In this document: in pieces, positions 46,957-58,440 of the stretch
Numbering within the stretch: position 1 is the stretch's first letter
Layout: every line of letters begins with the position of its first letter
Origin: Kalaharituber pfeilii
Taxonomy: Eukaryota; Ascomycota; Pezizomycetes; Pezizales; Pezizaceae
Direction: 5' to 3'
DNA length: 64,000 nucleotides
NCBI GenBank assembly: GCA_015179045.1
Contig: WHUZ01000015.1
Coordinates: 434,001 to 498,000 of the forward strand
The notes under the pieces: generated by a model
Databases searched by the model: none
What the model saw: only the letters and a program-made list of their open reading frames with translations
Told to the model about the DNA's origin: nothing
Made by a program: the position numbers and the translations under genes

Positions 46957-48012
46957 CTATTTCTGTGTGAGGAACGAATCAAAATTACCTTGTTGACTTT
47001 TCGCCAGAAATTGGCACGAGGGTTATATTGCACTGGTTTCCCATGACCCTTGGTATTTCTTTGATCGTCCCTGATAATTTTCCGAATTTCCCGTTCGATA
47101 TCGGCAAAGGTGGAAAATGGGAGGTAATCAATCTTGTTGGCAATGCAGTATTCCTCAAGTCTAAGGCCCTTGCGAGCAAACAGCACGTCCGCTTCACGTG
47201 CAGCAGGAAGGTCAGAGACACCATCCCCCACGAAGACTACCAATGGGCAAGAGCCATCCTCACTCTCTGAGGAGGCTGTGATTCGGTACTCTTTGATAGA
47301 GGCTGCTTTATCATGGCCCAAGGGAGTGTCGTGGAGCCAAATTGGCTTCCATTGTGATCCATCTGGGGTGATTGCGACATCATTGGCAATGATATCAATG
47401 TGTTGAGACTATAACAGAATTAGCACGGAAACATCCTCACTGGCTTCGCAGCACATAACGTACCTGTTTCTTGCCCAAGAATTCGTCGAGGACGGCTCGA
47501 AGAACTGGCTTTAGACCAGCGGAGATAACGTTGAAAGGAATGTTCCGGTCAATGCAGAACTCATGGAAGTCACGGAAATCCGGATCAATTTCCAAGACAT
47601 TCTTCATGACCTCGAACCCATCTTCAAAGGGTACTTTCAAACTACCCCACATCTCCTCTGAAACATCACGGAAGGACCGAACTCCACTCTTAATTTCCTC
47701 ATCTAGCTCCACTCTGCGTTGAGGACCACATCCATGAGAGTCAAAGAGGATATGCCCAGTATCCTGCATGAAAATTGTACCATCAAAGTCTGTGGACGTT
47801 AGCGACTAGTTAACATGATACCAAGTGCGGAAAAGCTACATACCAGAAAAAATGATGATATCCCTCTTGGCAGGGATCTTGTCCCCATTTTCAATGTTGA
47901 TGCTTGACAGGGGTACTCGAAGGTCTTGCTTGACAAACTCTTTAGTGTTTACGGCACCATTCTGTTCAAGCAGGGCCCTGGGTGCCATAGGCTCCGTAAC
48001 GAAAGAAGGCAT
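46813..48012 (-). CDS. HAD-superfamily phosphatase, YNL010W/PHOSPHO-like
   Basis: Four exons read by frame and splice signals: 48012-47844, 47789-47464, 47408-46989 and 46896-46813; together 999 nt, 332 aa. HAD motif I is D57-F-D-G-T, split by intron 1 after the first base of the D57 codon. Motif II is S146 in NVISAGLKP, the motif III Lys is in GHDK (196-199), and motif IV is GDGVSD (226-231). This order matches small cytosolic phosphatases of the phosphoserine-phosphatase-like branch, such as yeast YNL010W; the substrate is not predictable. The ATG at 48012 is the first in its frame after a stop. The last intron (46988-46897) contains A35 in the transcript; I chose its acceptor (caag/TCAGAG) because it keeps an open frame to a stop at 46813. 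The far C-terminus is therefore the least certain part. It is transcribed in the same direction as the epsilon-COP gene 2.1 kb away. Confidence 0.92.
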
Positions 48013-48329
48013 ATTGATATCGACTTTGCGGAGCTCGCCAGTGGGAGAGATTGTATGTGAAAGAGAACGTGTTTGACTTTATGTCAACAAACGACTGGTG
48101 AAAGATTCTGTGGTATGAGAAGTTGGTCGACTAAGACGTGGAAGCTCAGCTCAATGAAGGTATCGAGAAGTGCTGTGGCTGCAGATAAAGGAGGAGCAGA
48201 TGAAGAAGGACTGAGTGGAGGTAGTGTGAGTGTTCGATGGATGATGGTAAGAAGGATGGGGAGGAGAGGAAATGGTCGCCCATATATACTAGCGGTTGCT
48301 GCTTGCTTGCACGATTGATTAGTACACAG

Positions 48330-49260
48330 TGAAGGGTCATTGCAGCCTTGGGAAGCGGCGAGGAGGTGCTTAGCGTCTTGGGGAGGGCGGGGGGGGGGGG
48401 AACGGGAGGGGGACGATTGCCATCCATGCAGGGTTCATGATCCCTCCGCAGCACCCCATCGCTCGGCCACCCCATCCCTACCCCCCGCCTTCGGTTCCTC
48501 ACAGCCAGTCCTGGGTGAGGGGTTATGACTACGCACAAGAACGCTAACCATGGTATGGAATATGATTAGAGGTGGATCACCTTTGTGAGTCTCAAATCTA
48601 CCAGACTTAAGTCTCAAATGATGCAAAGAGCAGCCTGCTACGGTGACGGGGCAGGTAGATCTCGACAGCAGCTACGGCCCTGACAATCCAAGATAGGACA
48701 GCTACGGCTGCCGGTACTAGCCTGCTGCGAGAAGTGGTCGTGAAAGTGGGCTTAGTGACGTTGGCCGTCCATATCCAAACGCAGGACCATGCTCGTGACG
48801 CCCTGTGGGTGGCAGGCCGCCTGGCGTCCGGAGAGAGGCATGGGCGGTGCGGCGGAGGGGGGGTAGACCCATTGGGCGCGAGGAGGCTGGAGTAGATACC
48901 TGCCGTTCTGCTGCATGCTGCTTCCGCTGCTGGCGTGCGGACCGGCCGGCGTGAGCAGCTGCGCAGTATTGGCAGCCGCCAAGATTTCACCTTCACCCGT
49001 CCGCAACGAAATCACGGGGCTGCACCCTGTGCCCCTACCTCGCGCCCTTCTACCCCCGTCTGGGTGTAGCTTCCCAGCTCAACAGGATCCGCCCCCCACG
49101 CCGGTCCTTTGTCAGCCAGCTGATGAAAAACATGCATGCCAGCAAGAGCGCAAGCAATTGGTACGATCCGCGACATTGCGCAACTCGGCCGGCTCCTGGG
49201 CTGTGCTGTGCCCAGTCCGTGACCGGAATTCAGGGTGATCGGCTATCGGAAGGCCTGAAC
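48330..49260 (-). promoter_or_regulatory. GC-rich block upstream of the HAD phosphatase gene
   Basis: CpG-rich DNA of about 900 bp with overlapping frames on both strands that look compositional, including a G10 run near 48391-48400. It begins about 320 bp upstream of the phosphatase ATG. Promoter role is inferred from position. Confidence 0.4.
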
Positions 49261-50117
49261 AAGGGCCGGGTACCGAGACATATGATCTCCACATAAAATC
49301 CCGCAACCTCTGCGTGAAACTAACATGAAAAGGTCCAGGGACAATACAGGGATACTGATTATGGTGTATGACAGTCAACGTGGATAAGAGATTGCCTCTC
49401 CAAGCTAACAGAGATTTACCCGTTCCTGCAATTTCTCGTGCCCATCGTTGTTGTTGTTCTGGAAATGTTGGCCAATGACAGCATCATGCGTCGACTCCGT
49501 AAGGCCCCGACTTCCAGTATCAGCTCCCAAAATCGACCGCCAGCACGACCCTTGCACATGATGTCATCCCAAGCGCGCCCTTGAATGGATCAGCGCCAGT
49601 CTGTAAAACAATTGGAATATGCAGTCTAGTTGCAGTTAGCCCGTCTTGTCGGAAGGTAACCCTGACAAAGCTGAGTACTCAGTGCAGCAAGAAGCATAGC
49701 CTCAATGCTGTTTTGAGCATATGCATGTGGCCCACATGAGATTACCCAACTCTTAGTTCTTGGTGTTCCAACTTGATGTGGATGGCTCCGTACTATAACA
49801 GCCGCCGTTAAGTCATGCACGATCCAAGATCATTGCCGCAAGCAGTTGCCGCTCCCCTGCCACAGCTGACAGCTGGGCAATGCGGCGGTGGACGAACAGG
49901 GTTCAGCTAGCGTCTAGTGCCACAACAAAGCAAAACCAAACAGACGCTGTAGAGTATTTGGCTTGATACACTGTTCTCGTGCCCAGACTCCTTGATACAC
50001 CTCCATGCTGGTAAATAGGGTCACAATAAAATTAATGAAAAAAAAAATGAAAAAAAAATGAGAAAACTTGTGTTTTATTGATTTTATCGTAATACCGGTA
50101 TATGAATCCTCTACGTA
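49261..50117. other. Intergenic between the phosphatase promoter and epsilon-COP
   Basis: No gene seen. Short A runs at 50038-50060 and AT-rich DNA near the epsilon-COP stop are consistent with its 3' UTR and polyadenylation region on the minus strand. Confidence 0.5.
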
Positions 50118-51259
50118 TTACGCGCTAATCTTCGCAGCATACTTGGCAGCAGCTTTGTCAAAAAGTTCGTTCTTTTGCTCAAGGTCGATAAGAAATGGAT
50201 GAGTTGGAACTGTCTTTTTCAGCTCACTGATTACCATATTAGCAATTGCTGATAATCAACTGACGGGATCCGTCTTTCCGTGTAAAATTCTAACAACAAA
50301 ACTATCACATACCTGATTTTTTCAGCCGGATCCTTGCCTCCCAGAACAGACAATACAATTGAATTTACAAGAGCTTCTCCATGCTTAGGGTCTTTCTCTA
50401 ATGCTTGCTGTAATGCAACTTCGGCTTCTTCCAGTCTGCCAAGATGCAGTTCAGCGACTGCTTGACTAACGAGGGTAGAAGCAGTAGAAGTTGACGGCGC
50501 CTGAGCCAACTCCTCAAACACATAGTATGCTTGTTGGTATTTGTCGCCGCCCTGTATGCATTTGCTATTAGAGTCAAATCCTGGGCTCAGATGACTGAGA
50601 ATACTTACAACTCTAAGCCCAACCCATGATTCTGCCAAATTGACCAGTAAGCTGTCTTGTGCCCATCGTTTTGCGGCTTGAACTTCCTTCAAAGCTAAAT
50701 CTGTACGGTTCTGACTCAAACGTATTTGGACTATCAAGGAAACGCTGCATCAAGGGTTCCTCAGCATAAGCAACATCAGTGGACATATGAGACCACTCAC
50801 GCTTCAAGGTTGCCTTGATGCTTGCTCAATAGCGCCACTGCATCGTCGCTCTTCCCGTCCAGGTGTAATATGATACCGCCGATAATTTGAACAGTTGCAT
50901 TATCAGAAGCGGATGAGATTATCGTACCAATGCTGCTTAAAGCAGACGAAGTATTTCCAGCAACGTAATCTGCAAGAGCTTTCACAGCAGCCAGGTCCGG
51001 AGCACTCTCCCCTTCAAGCTCAGCGCTAACCTCTTCAGCATGTCCCACAGCAATTCGTGCCCGGCACCTGTATACTCTCGCTGTAAGAACATTTTCTGGG
51101 GAGAGTGCTGATGTGTCATGGTCGATAACTGTCTTGAACTGGCTCTGATGGAATGCATTATGTAGGGTCAGAAGCTCTATGCGATGTCAGCCAAGCTGTA
51201 CATTCAAATGGGGCCTACTAAGTTTACGAATTACCTCCTTCAGATGAAAAGGGGTCCAT
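50118..51259 (-). CDS. sec28: Coatomer subunit epsilon (epsilon-COP)
   Basis: Five exons: 51259-51235, 51176-50801, 50744-50609, 50551-50313 and 50226-50118; 885 nt, 294 aa, the usual length. The N-terminus (MDPFSSEGELLTLHNAFHQ) and the segments LALKEVQAAKRWAQDSLL, LAESWVGLRVGGDKYQQAY and SQAVAELHLGRLEEAE are diagnostic. The last two lie in the TPR-like helical repeats that pack against alpha-COP. The ending FDKAAAKY is also typical. Role: cytosolic subunit of the COPI coat for Golgi-to-ER and intra-Golgi transport. Introns are 58, 56, 57 and 86 nt. The last acceptor (aatcag/TGAGCTG) was chosen over an earlier AG because it restores the family C-terminus and follows a TGCTAAT branch site. Confidence 0.95.
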
Positions 51260-54200
51260 ACTGGCTTCAGCTGTGTGTTTTCCGATTGAGATTGTGATGT
51301 GTTAACCGTTGTCGGCGAAAGATTGCAATTAGAGGCTCAACTGAACTGTTCAAACTGAGGTGTCCAAATGGAAGGATCCCTTGGCCTTGGCAGCGCGGCT
51401 TTAGCCTGTCCGCTTACAGATTTGCCTCTTGCCAATGTATACTGTTCCAAAATGCCAGCACCAGATCATTGATTAACCCTATATGACAAACTCAGGTAAA
51501 TAACTTCTCTCAATGCTTTATTGTCACCAGTGTCACAACGGGAGTGACCACATCAATAGCCCGGCCGTGGTATTAATCATCTGCTTGTAGGTACTTACTT
51601 CTGCTGGTTGAGACTACAATTGCAACTACAGGGCCATGATGCATCTGTGTACGAGAACACTCATGCATCATCCCTAAAGCAAAGAGGAAACAAAAATACT
51701 TACGAAAGTCCAGCTAGGTTATTACATCTAAATCCCAGCATCTGCAGAACAGTTTCTGCTTTGCACAGTTAATGCCATGGAAACTGGGATTAACAAACTA
51801 AGCATTCTTGATGCCACCCTGCTTCCGTTTCCAAATGCCCTTCAGACCTATCTTTGATTAGTTGAGACTATCACACCCGGTGGACTAGGCACATCGACAG
51901 CGAATGTAGGGCAATACCCTCTTTTACTTTGATCCTTGTATGAACGTATTAGGGTTCCTGACGAAGATCTTCTTGGCTGAAAATGCAAGGGATCGAAACC
52001 ACCGGGTACTTCTCATGCAATGGATCGGCAATCGCATCATTTTACAGATGATCTTTTACTCTTGTAGAGGAGTCCTCATGCCTATGCAGGGCATGGTGGG
52101 ATTGGGAGGCTGACATGTGAAATTTTCATGAAGCGGTGAAGATTCGCCTGGGTCAGCATGTTCACAGAAGTACGTTGCTAAAGTGGCAGTCTCCAGCGGT
52201 ATCGGTACACATGTAACACCTGAAGCATTGATGCTAGTATCTACCACCAACATCTCGATCCCCTGGTACGTTCATTCGATCCAGGAAGTGAATGAGATCT
52301 CGTTGAAGTATTGATCCAATTGTTCTGGAAATGATACCTCATAAAATGTTCTTATCTTTTCAATCTGTTCGGAACATATATCCAGTGCTCGATTCAATAC
52401 CCAGTTTCTCGATATACGAGTACCCCATGTGCCAAGAACCCAACATCAGATGATTTCTCAATATAAGATATCATCAATATGTCAGGCTAATTTAAGACTA
52501 ACCACTGGATTTTCTGATACTTCAGGCACTGGTCGGTCAAGAAGCATAGCAGCTAGTTTGCTCTGGAGTATCTCAGTGCTCACGTATGATATTGTGCAGA
52601 TTGATGAAGAAAGCACTAATCGGGGCCAATTGCGAGTAGGATTAGCCTAGTGTGTCTCGCTAAATAAAGGCCAGTGGCTACTGGGCACCTTGAGTTGGCC
52701 CCCACTGGATGAGACCTGCAATGAGGGTAATGCTGTCACCACCACAGTGACTGGCTACAATGGCTCCTGGCATTGCATAGAAATCATTGGTTGATTGGAC
52801 ACCTTCCTGCTCTCCAAGACGTTTTGTCCGGACCCTAAACTACTTATCAACTGCGCTGGAAATGATTGGATATCGCTAACACCGAAACGGATGAAGTGAA
52901 AGGTGAATAAAGAGAATCGCTATATGCGTGTGATACAAATGTTCCGTTCCATGTCATCAAATCGGCAAGTAACAAAAGCTGAGTGATAATGTCATAGGTG
53001 CACAGCCCCGCGTCTACTACCCCAACCCCTCCTCAATATGCTGTCCTTTGACCGTCTTCATGAAGGCGCAAGAATCTATCTTTGGCTATTTCCTCACTAC
53101 CACTGCGATTTTGTTGCTTCCGCCTTTATTGCTTGACAATCTTGACAATGGTCAATTTTGTGGGCAGGTTACACTGTGCTTGCACTGCCTGCTCAGCGGA
53201 TATACCTTTACGCACTCGCAGCGGAACTAGAATCTCACAGTGTGATATATAGCACATGCTCCAGCAGATGACGTTGATGCGAATTCTCAAGCGAAGTGGA
53301 CGCGGAAGCGGGGAAGGTCCGCAAGGGACAAGGGCTCGACCCTGTTTCCCGTCTCCAGCTAATATCCAGCACAAAGGGTAGCACCATTTCATTTCAATGC
53401 CCCCCGCACCGGAGAAATGTTTTTTTGCATGCTGTCTAGTTGGTTACTGCATTAGATAGGGAAACGGTTTTGTCGAGCCGGAATGTGGAAGGGCAGTGGT
53501 ATGTAGGTATGTAGCGGGAGAACGGGGTATAGTGCTATGCATAAATGTCCTAGGGTCGTTGAGAGCTCCCTTCCAAAGAGATAGCGCAGGGCATCTGGAA
53601 CAATATCAGATCGGAGAAGTTTGGTACCGCCCCTCCCTCCCGTCCCGGAAACGCAATCGCGACAGGAGCCACTGAGCGAACAGTTGAACATGAGTTGAAG
53701 CCACAGCCGTGCTTAGGACTAAGCTTGAGTATGATCCACCCGAGATGATATCTCCTGCATGTGCTATGTATGTGTGATAATACTCTATTGGCGATATAAT
53801 GCCGAAACGAAACGGGCGGTCTCCGACTGTCTGGCAATCTTTCGGGGCGAAGTGCAGCAAGCGATCCGTGCAGCTGGTAGGTTTTAGCCTGCACATGAAG
53901 AGGAATAAATGAGTGCGTGGAGTACAAAGCTATTCTTTGGTATATGTATCAATAAGTGCATGATAGCCCAGTGTATTGCTGGCAACGAATAGCACTCAGC
54001 AATGTGCCCCAAATCATTATGTATGCCTGCGAATTAGAATCGCGAGTTATGTGGATCACTCCACCTCTGTAGGCATAGAATTCTTTAATATCAATGTGTT
54101 TAAACTCTGGTAGGGTATTGCGTTGTCACAGCTCACTATCATAAAATAGACAACTGTGAATCTCGCAATCGCAGCTTATAATTATAACAATTTTGAGTAC

Positions 54201-54515
54201 AATCTAATCTTCTAAACCAGAGTGGAACGCATTCAATATGCCTACTATTCCTTTCATAATCCTTTATAGCCCAATGAGCCTACCCGAGGGTCGGGTGCCG
54301 AAAGTGATCAGCATACATCATCAATGAGATCTCACTCAACTGACGCTGCCATTCGCTTAAACATTCATATCTATTTCTACTTATGGAAACTTTCATTTCA
54401 CGCAATTGTATTTACAATAATTCTTTGATCTCATTTTTGCTTATCTTCTATCTTTGCTTGTGCCCGCGAGCCCCAATTGAATTATGTGGTGTATGTACAT
54501 AAAGACCCCCCACAC
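51260..54515. other. Intergenic region, no supported gene
   Basis: Frames at 52429-52650 (+) and 53550-53927 (-) have no recognisable domain and overlap frames on the other strand. I see no repeats with clear ends. A promoter for the minus-strand epsilon-COP gene is expected just above 51259. Confidence 0.5.
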
Positions 54516-54960
54516 ATGCCGAGGCAGAATTATCACACACACCCCATGTCGGGCTTTTCACGTGACGAGACAACCTCACTCGCTGTCCCTTTGAAAGCCC
54601 TTCACCGGAAACATGAAAGTGAAAAGATCAATCGATCAAACGGGGACCTATCCGATTGCCGAAAAATGTCTACTGGGGCGCAGGGGATTCTCAGCGGACA
54701 TGGTTTATTTGAAGATTCCATAGGTAAGATAGATAACACAAATCAGAGAGAGAAGGTTGGTGTCATCTCTTATCTCCAAAGCAGCTCCATGTAGATATCA
54801 GCTGAAGTCAGAGGTTAACGTAAGAGTAGAGGAGAGTAGAGTAGGTGCTGGCCAATTGATAATGAACAATCATGTAACTTCCGACCAAACATACATAGAG
54901 GCTGACATGATCATTCATGCAAACAGATACGGAGGACAGTTTGGTGGCTCGATAAGGTAA
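54516..54960 (+). CDS. Candidate two-exon gene, 128 aa, unknown function
   Basis: Exon 1 is 54516-54723 and exon 2 is 54782-54960. The 58-nt intron has a GTAAGA donor, a GATAAC branch-like site and an AAG acceptor. Splicing keeps the frame open from the ATG at 54516 to the TAA ending at 54960; without splicing the frame stops near 54794. The product is hydrophilic, with a Lys/Arg/Ser-rich first half (ALHRKHESEKINRSNGDL) and a second half ending in a Gly-rich tail (RYGGQFGGSIR). I know no similar family. An in-frame ATG nine codons downstream is an alternative start. It could be a remnant of mobile DNA. Confidence 0.35.
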
Positions 54961-55589
54961 GGGTGTACTAAACAAAAAGAGATAAATGAAAGATGTAACG
55001 ATAACAGTCTGCTTAAGATACGGATTTCTCTAGCTCGCCATTAGGGAAAAAAAAAAAAGATAAAATATAAAACACAAGGCCATTACACTTCTTGGCAGCG
55101 CCTGGTGCACTGGGAACGAGAACAAGGTACCTATATCTTACCTACGATTGAGGGGTGATTTTCTGAAGGGTGCGACTTCCTATCTTGGATGAACGAAGGG
55201 GGTGGCCTAAACTAATGCCAAGCCAGACTATACTGTTTTATATCGGGATACGATTGCTTGTTATTATTTAATGTCCTCGACGGTGCCTGGCTATCGCACA
55301 TTTTCCGGGACTATACGCAGTATAAGACTTTACATATTGTCGACCGGGATACGACGCTTCTTGGCACACCTGCTGGAGATACTACATTTGGCTATATCTC
55401 GTGCAACAGACATGCTAGCAGCTTACAGTAAATAGTTATATGTACAGAATAGCTGATACTACAATTCTAGCATATTGTATTAATTCTGTCAATAATGGTT
55501 CACTTGCTATATCAATATATGCATTAATAATGTTAAATTACCACCCCCCTCCTCAACCTTCTGCATATTATCTATCAATAGGTCTATAT
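54961..55589. other. Short intergenic stretch
   Basis: AT-rich DNA with an A12 run near 55049-55060. I see no gene or clear repeat. Confidence 0.5.
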
Positions 55590-56498
55590 CTATCTTTCCT
55601 ATAGTAAGAGTTAGTCATTAATGGCTATAGTATATGATAGCATATGCAATATAGGCTAGAATAACTTACAGCTCTATTCGCGAGGCCTGAAACTAGCTGC
55701 TGTAGCTGCTGCATCTGCTGAATTATTTCCTCAAGTGTAGAAGGAGGGGGTGGTGGTGGCTGAGAGTCAGTAGCTCCAGATAATGCTGTTGACTTTACTA
55801 CTATCTTATTATCTGTATCTTTTGCAGCCCTAGTTCGTCCCCTTTTACCACTCCCTTGCCCTCTAGCCTGCCATTTTCCTCCTTTCCCACTAGTAGTTGA
55901 CCCCCCCCCCTTTAACTTCTAGTATATTAGTACTAAGCCTATCTGTTAGAGTACTTTGGTTCGGACCATCTACAGAAGACTCAGGAGAGTTATTAACGTC
56001 TGAATCAAGGTCAATATGATAATCATTTATATTTTTCTGACCCTCCAACTGTCATAGTCGAGCAATAAGATAATTTTGATCTAAAACTCGTCCAGATGAT
56101 AGCCTTTTCCAATCTCGAGTTTGTAACGGAGGTGGTAAACGCAGAGAGGCTGAGTTACCGTCCATCAGGCCAAAAAGACACAGCATTGGCTCACATATCG
56201 CTTGCGTCGCATATGTGCATTTCGAACGCGTGTACATTTTTCGCATTTTTGTATTTTTATATGCTCCACCGGCCGCCCACACTACGGTCGTGGTAAACTC
56301 GTAACAGCTGGTATAATCAGCTGCCAGTACTTCAGCAGCTGAATTTGACTTTGACTTAAAGTGTTGAGAGCAGTAGTGAACTGGTTTGGAGGGTATATTC
56401 GGGCCTGGGGGTATATCTGGGGGCAGGGATTGTGAGCAGCGAGCCGGTTTGAGAGGCATATCTGGGCCTGGGGGTTGCGAGTGGCGAGTCGAGGGCAT
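55590..56498 (-). pseudogene. Decayed gene with nonsense codon and G-run frameshift
   Basis: The frame opens at the ATG at 56498 and runs 148 codons to TGA at 56054-56052. The same frame then stays open for 47 more codons to a G10 run (55910-55901 on the minus strand). If one G is disregarded it continues for 77 codons to a canonical intron (55669-55599, GTAAGT...GACTAAC...TATAG), then a stop. The N-terminal part has Pro-rich repeats. The middle is acidic (YHIDLDSDVNN). A basic AT-hook-like patch (GSGKRGRTRAAK) and a coiled-coil-like end (LEEIIQQMQQLQQLVSGL) follow. The TGA could be a CGA-to-TGA change of RIP type. The family is not recognised; this may be a DNA-binding protein of mobile-element origin. 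Confidence 0.5.
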
Positions 56499-58210
56499 AT
56501 CTAAAATGGTAATTCAGTTTAGGAAGCAAATCTGAGGTTTAGCAGCAGTAAACCAGTTCGAGAGTATTGCTATTAGAGGTATCAATACAGAACTCGAGGG
56601 AGCTGCGGCTCATGTGAGACAGGGCTGCCATAAATCATGAGACATGTATCCGAGCACCTATTGTCAGCACTATTCGACATGGATAAATCACAAAAAAATT
56701 ATTAAAAGAGCAAAAAAATTGAGGAAAAATAGTGGATTATATAAGTAAATATCAGAGAATCCAAATCCTTTCACAGAATTCATATTTGTGCAATTTTAGT
56801 TGAGCTGTGAGGGTTTTTGCTAGGGAAGTCCGCTTGACAGCATGTCTCATATTCTTAGAGATATCAGCCGAGAATGAGTATATCATCTTCAACTGGTAAA
56901 CTAGGATGGTCTAAAGGTGCAGATAGCTCTATATTAATCTTATAAGCAGCTGTAGAGTGTATAACAGTATGTTCAGCCTCGGTACCTTCTAATTATTATA
57001 ACTAAGTATAAATTGATACAGCTACAGTGGCTGCAATTGCTTACTTTTAGACTTGCGAATAGAGCTTGAAGTATCTTACCCCCCTATGGCATATGCCACC
57101 ATATACTATGACCATTAGTGAGTGACAGCAGCTATAAAAGCATAGATGTTAGTACTATTTAGCTGGCAATATGTAGGAGTATAAGAGGGAGAGGAGTTAA
57201 ATTGACCTGTTGACATATTTATTGATATAGCAAGAGCTTGATATTGAATATCGGCAATAAAATATGTAGATAATGTTGTCCCGACATCATTGTATCTATA
57301 TCACTTTATTTGATGTTACTGGCATATAAGTTGCCAAAGATATTGTGAAAATGGTTTCTCATGAGGCATGCCAAGATGCGCGTCGTTTCTAGGTAGGCGA
57401 TCGTTTCCCGATAGTAGTTATTTTGGGCAAATTTAGAAAAAGGTATGCCAGGTTCTATCGTGATGAGTAAACTACGTGGCAAGGGTCGTTGCAATGTAGG
57501 GACATCTGTACACGGACATTTGCTTTGATGACTAAGCGCTAGTTATATAGTAGTTGCATACGCTGTTTTGCCCCTTCCATGCTCTCACAGCGATTTTCTT
57601 CCACTGCCACCCCCCGCCCTACAGTACCAATCCACCGCTAGTTGTTTGCTGCTCGCCTATACTTGCATACTTAATGCCTGTTACATCGGTCTCACATATT
57701 GGTCGTTTCAACCTGTTCAGCCCCTATCACTTGAATTAAGGAATTAATTATGATGCATATAGTGAAGGATTAACTTATGGTACTAAGGAGTTTCATTCAC
57801 ATATGTATAAAGGTCATAGACAGATAGCACAAAACTAATTTTATCTATTTATTTTTAGTTGTGATTTGAGGTGTTGAAGTTGATGCGAAATTTACGCCGA
57901 CAGATGTCCCCAACCATATGCTAAACCAGGCTAGACTACCTTATGCACATTAGAGGAGATATTCCAGAAGGCTTAAATTGCCTAAACTATTAAGCACGAA
58001 CCTTAGGTAATGAGATTACGGATTTGCGGTTTGTAAAATCGGCTTGTCATGATGATATTATATTTAGATAACCACTTATGTGTATATGATATGATACTCG
58101 AGGGAAAGCGCTTCGTCGGTGGGGCCTGCCTTGGCATTACCTACACCATTCAGTGCTCAACACCCTCTCACATTCTTCCTTGTGACAACTTCGTCTACAT
58201 TCCTTCAAGT

Positions 58211-58440
58211 TTTCTCCGTTTCCCAGGAAATTATTAAATCACTCAAGTGCTTTTTTTTGGTAAAATGCCGGCAGCGGTAGCTTGTTCGAGACTTGTGGCC
58301 AATCCTCGGCAGCGGTCGAAGACTAATTATTAGTTATTGTAGCACGTGATCACGTGCTCAGAGGGCTTTTTCCGTTTCCCCAGGAAATGATTAAGCCACT
58401 CCAGTGTGTGGCAAATCCTCAGCAGCAATCAGGCTTAATT
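58211..58440. repeat. Tandem duplication with a short insertion in one unit
   Basis: Unit A (58211-58332) and unit B (58366-58440) share CCGTTTCCC(C)AGGAAAT, TTAA(A/G)(T/C)CACTC(A/C)AGTG, GTGGC(C/A)AATCCTC(G/A)GCAGC and a trailing AATTA block. Most differences are transitions. Unit A has about 45 extra bp (58252-58296) that start with a run of eight or nine T, so unit B may represent the empty site of a short insertion. Confidence 0.6.
58341..58358. promoter_or_regulatory. Perfect 18-bp palindrome with two CACGTG E-boxes
   Basis: AGCACGTGATCACGTGCT is its own reverse complement and holds two CACGTG cores 8 bp apart. bHLH factors of the Cbf1, Pho4 and SREBP types bind such cores. It lies between the two units of the tandem duplication and about 1.1 kb past the DUF2011 stop, so no target gene is obvious. 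Confidence 0.4.
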
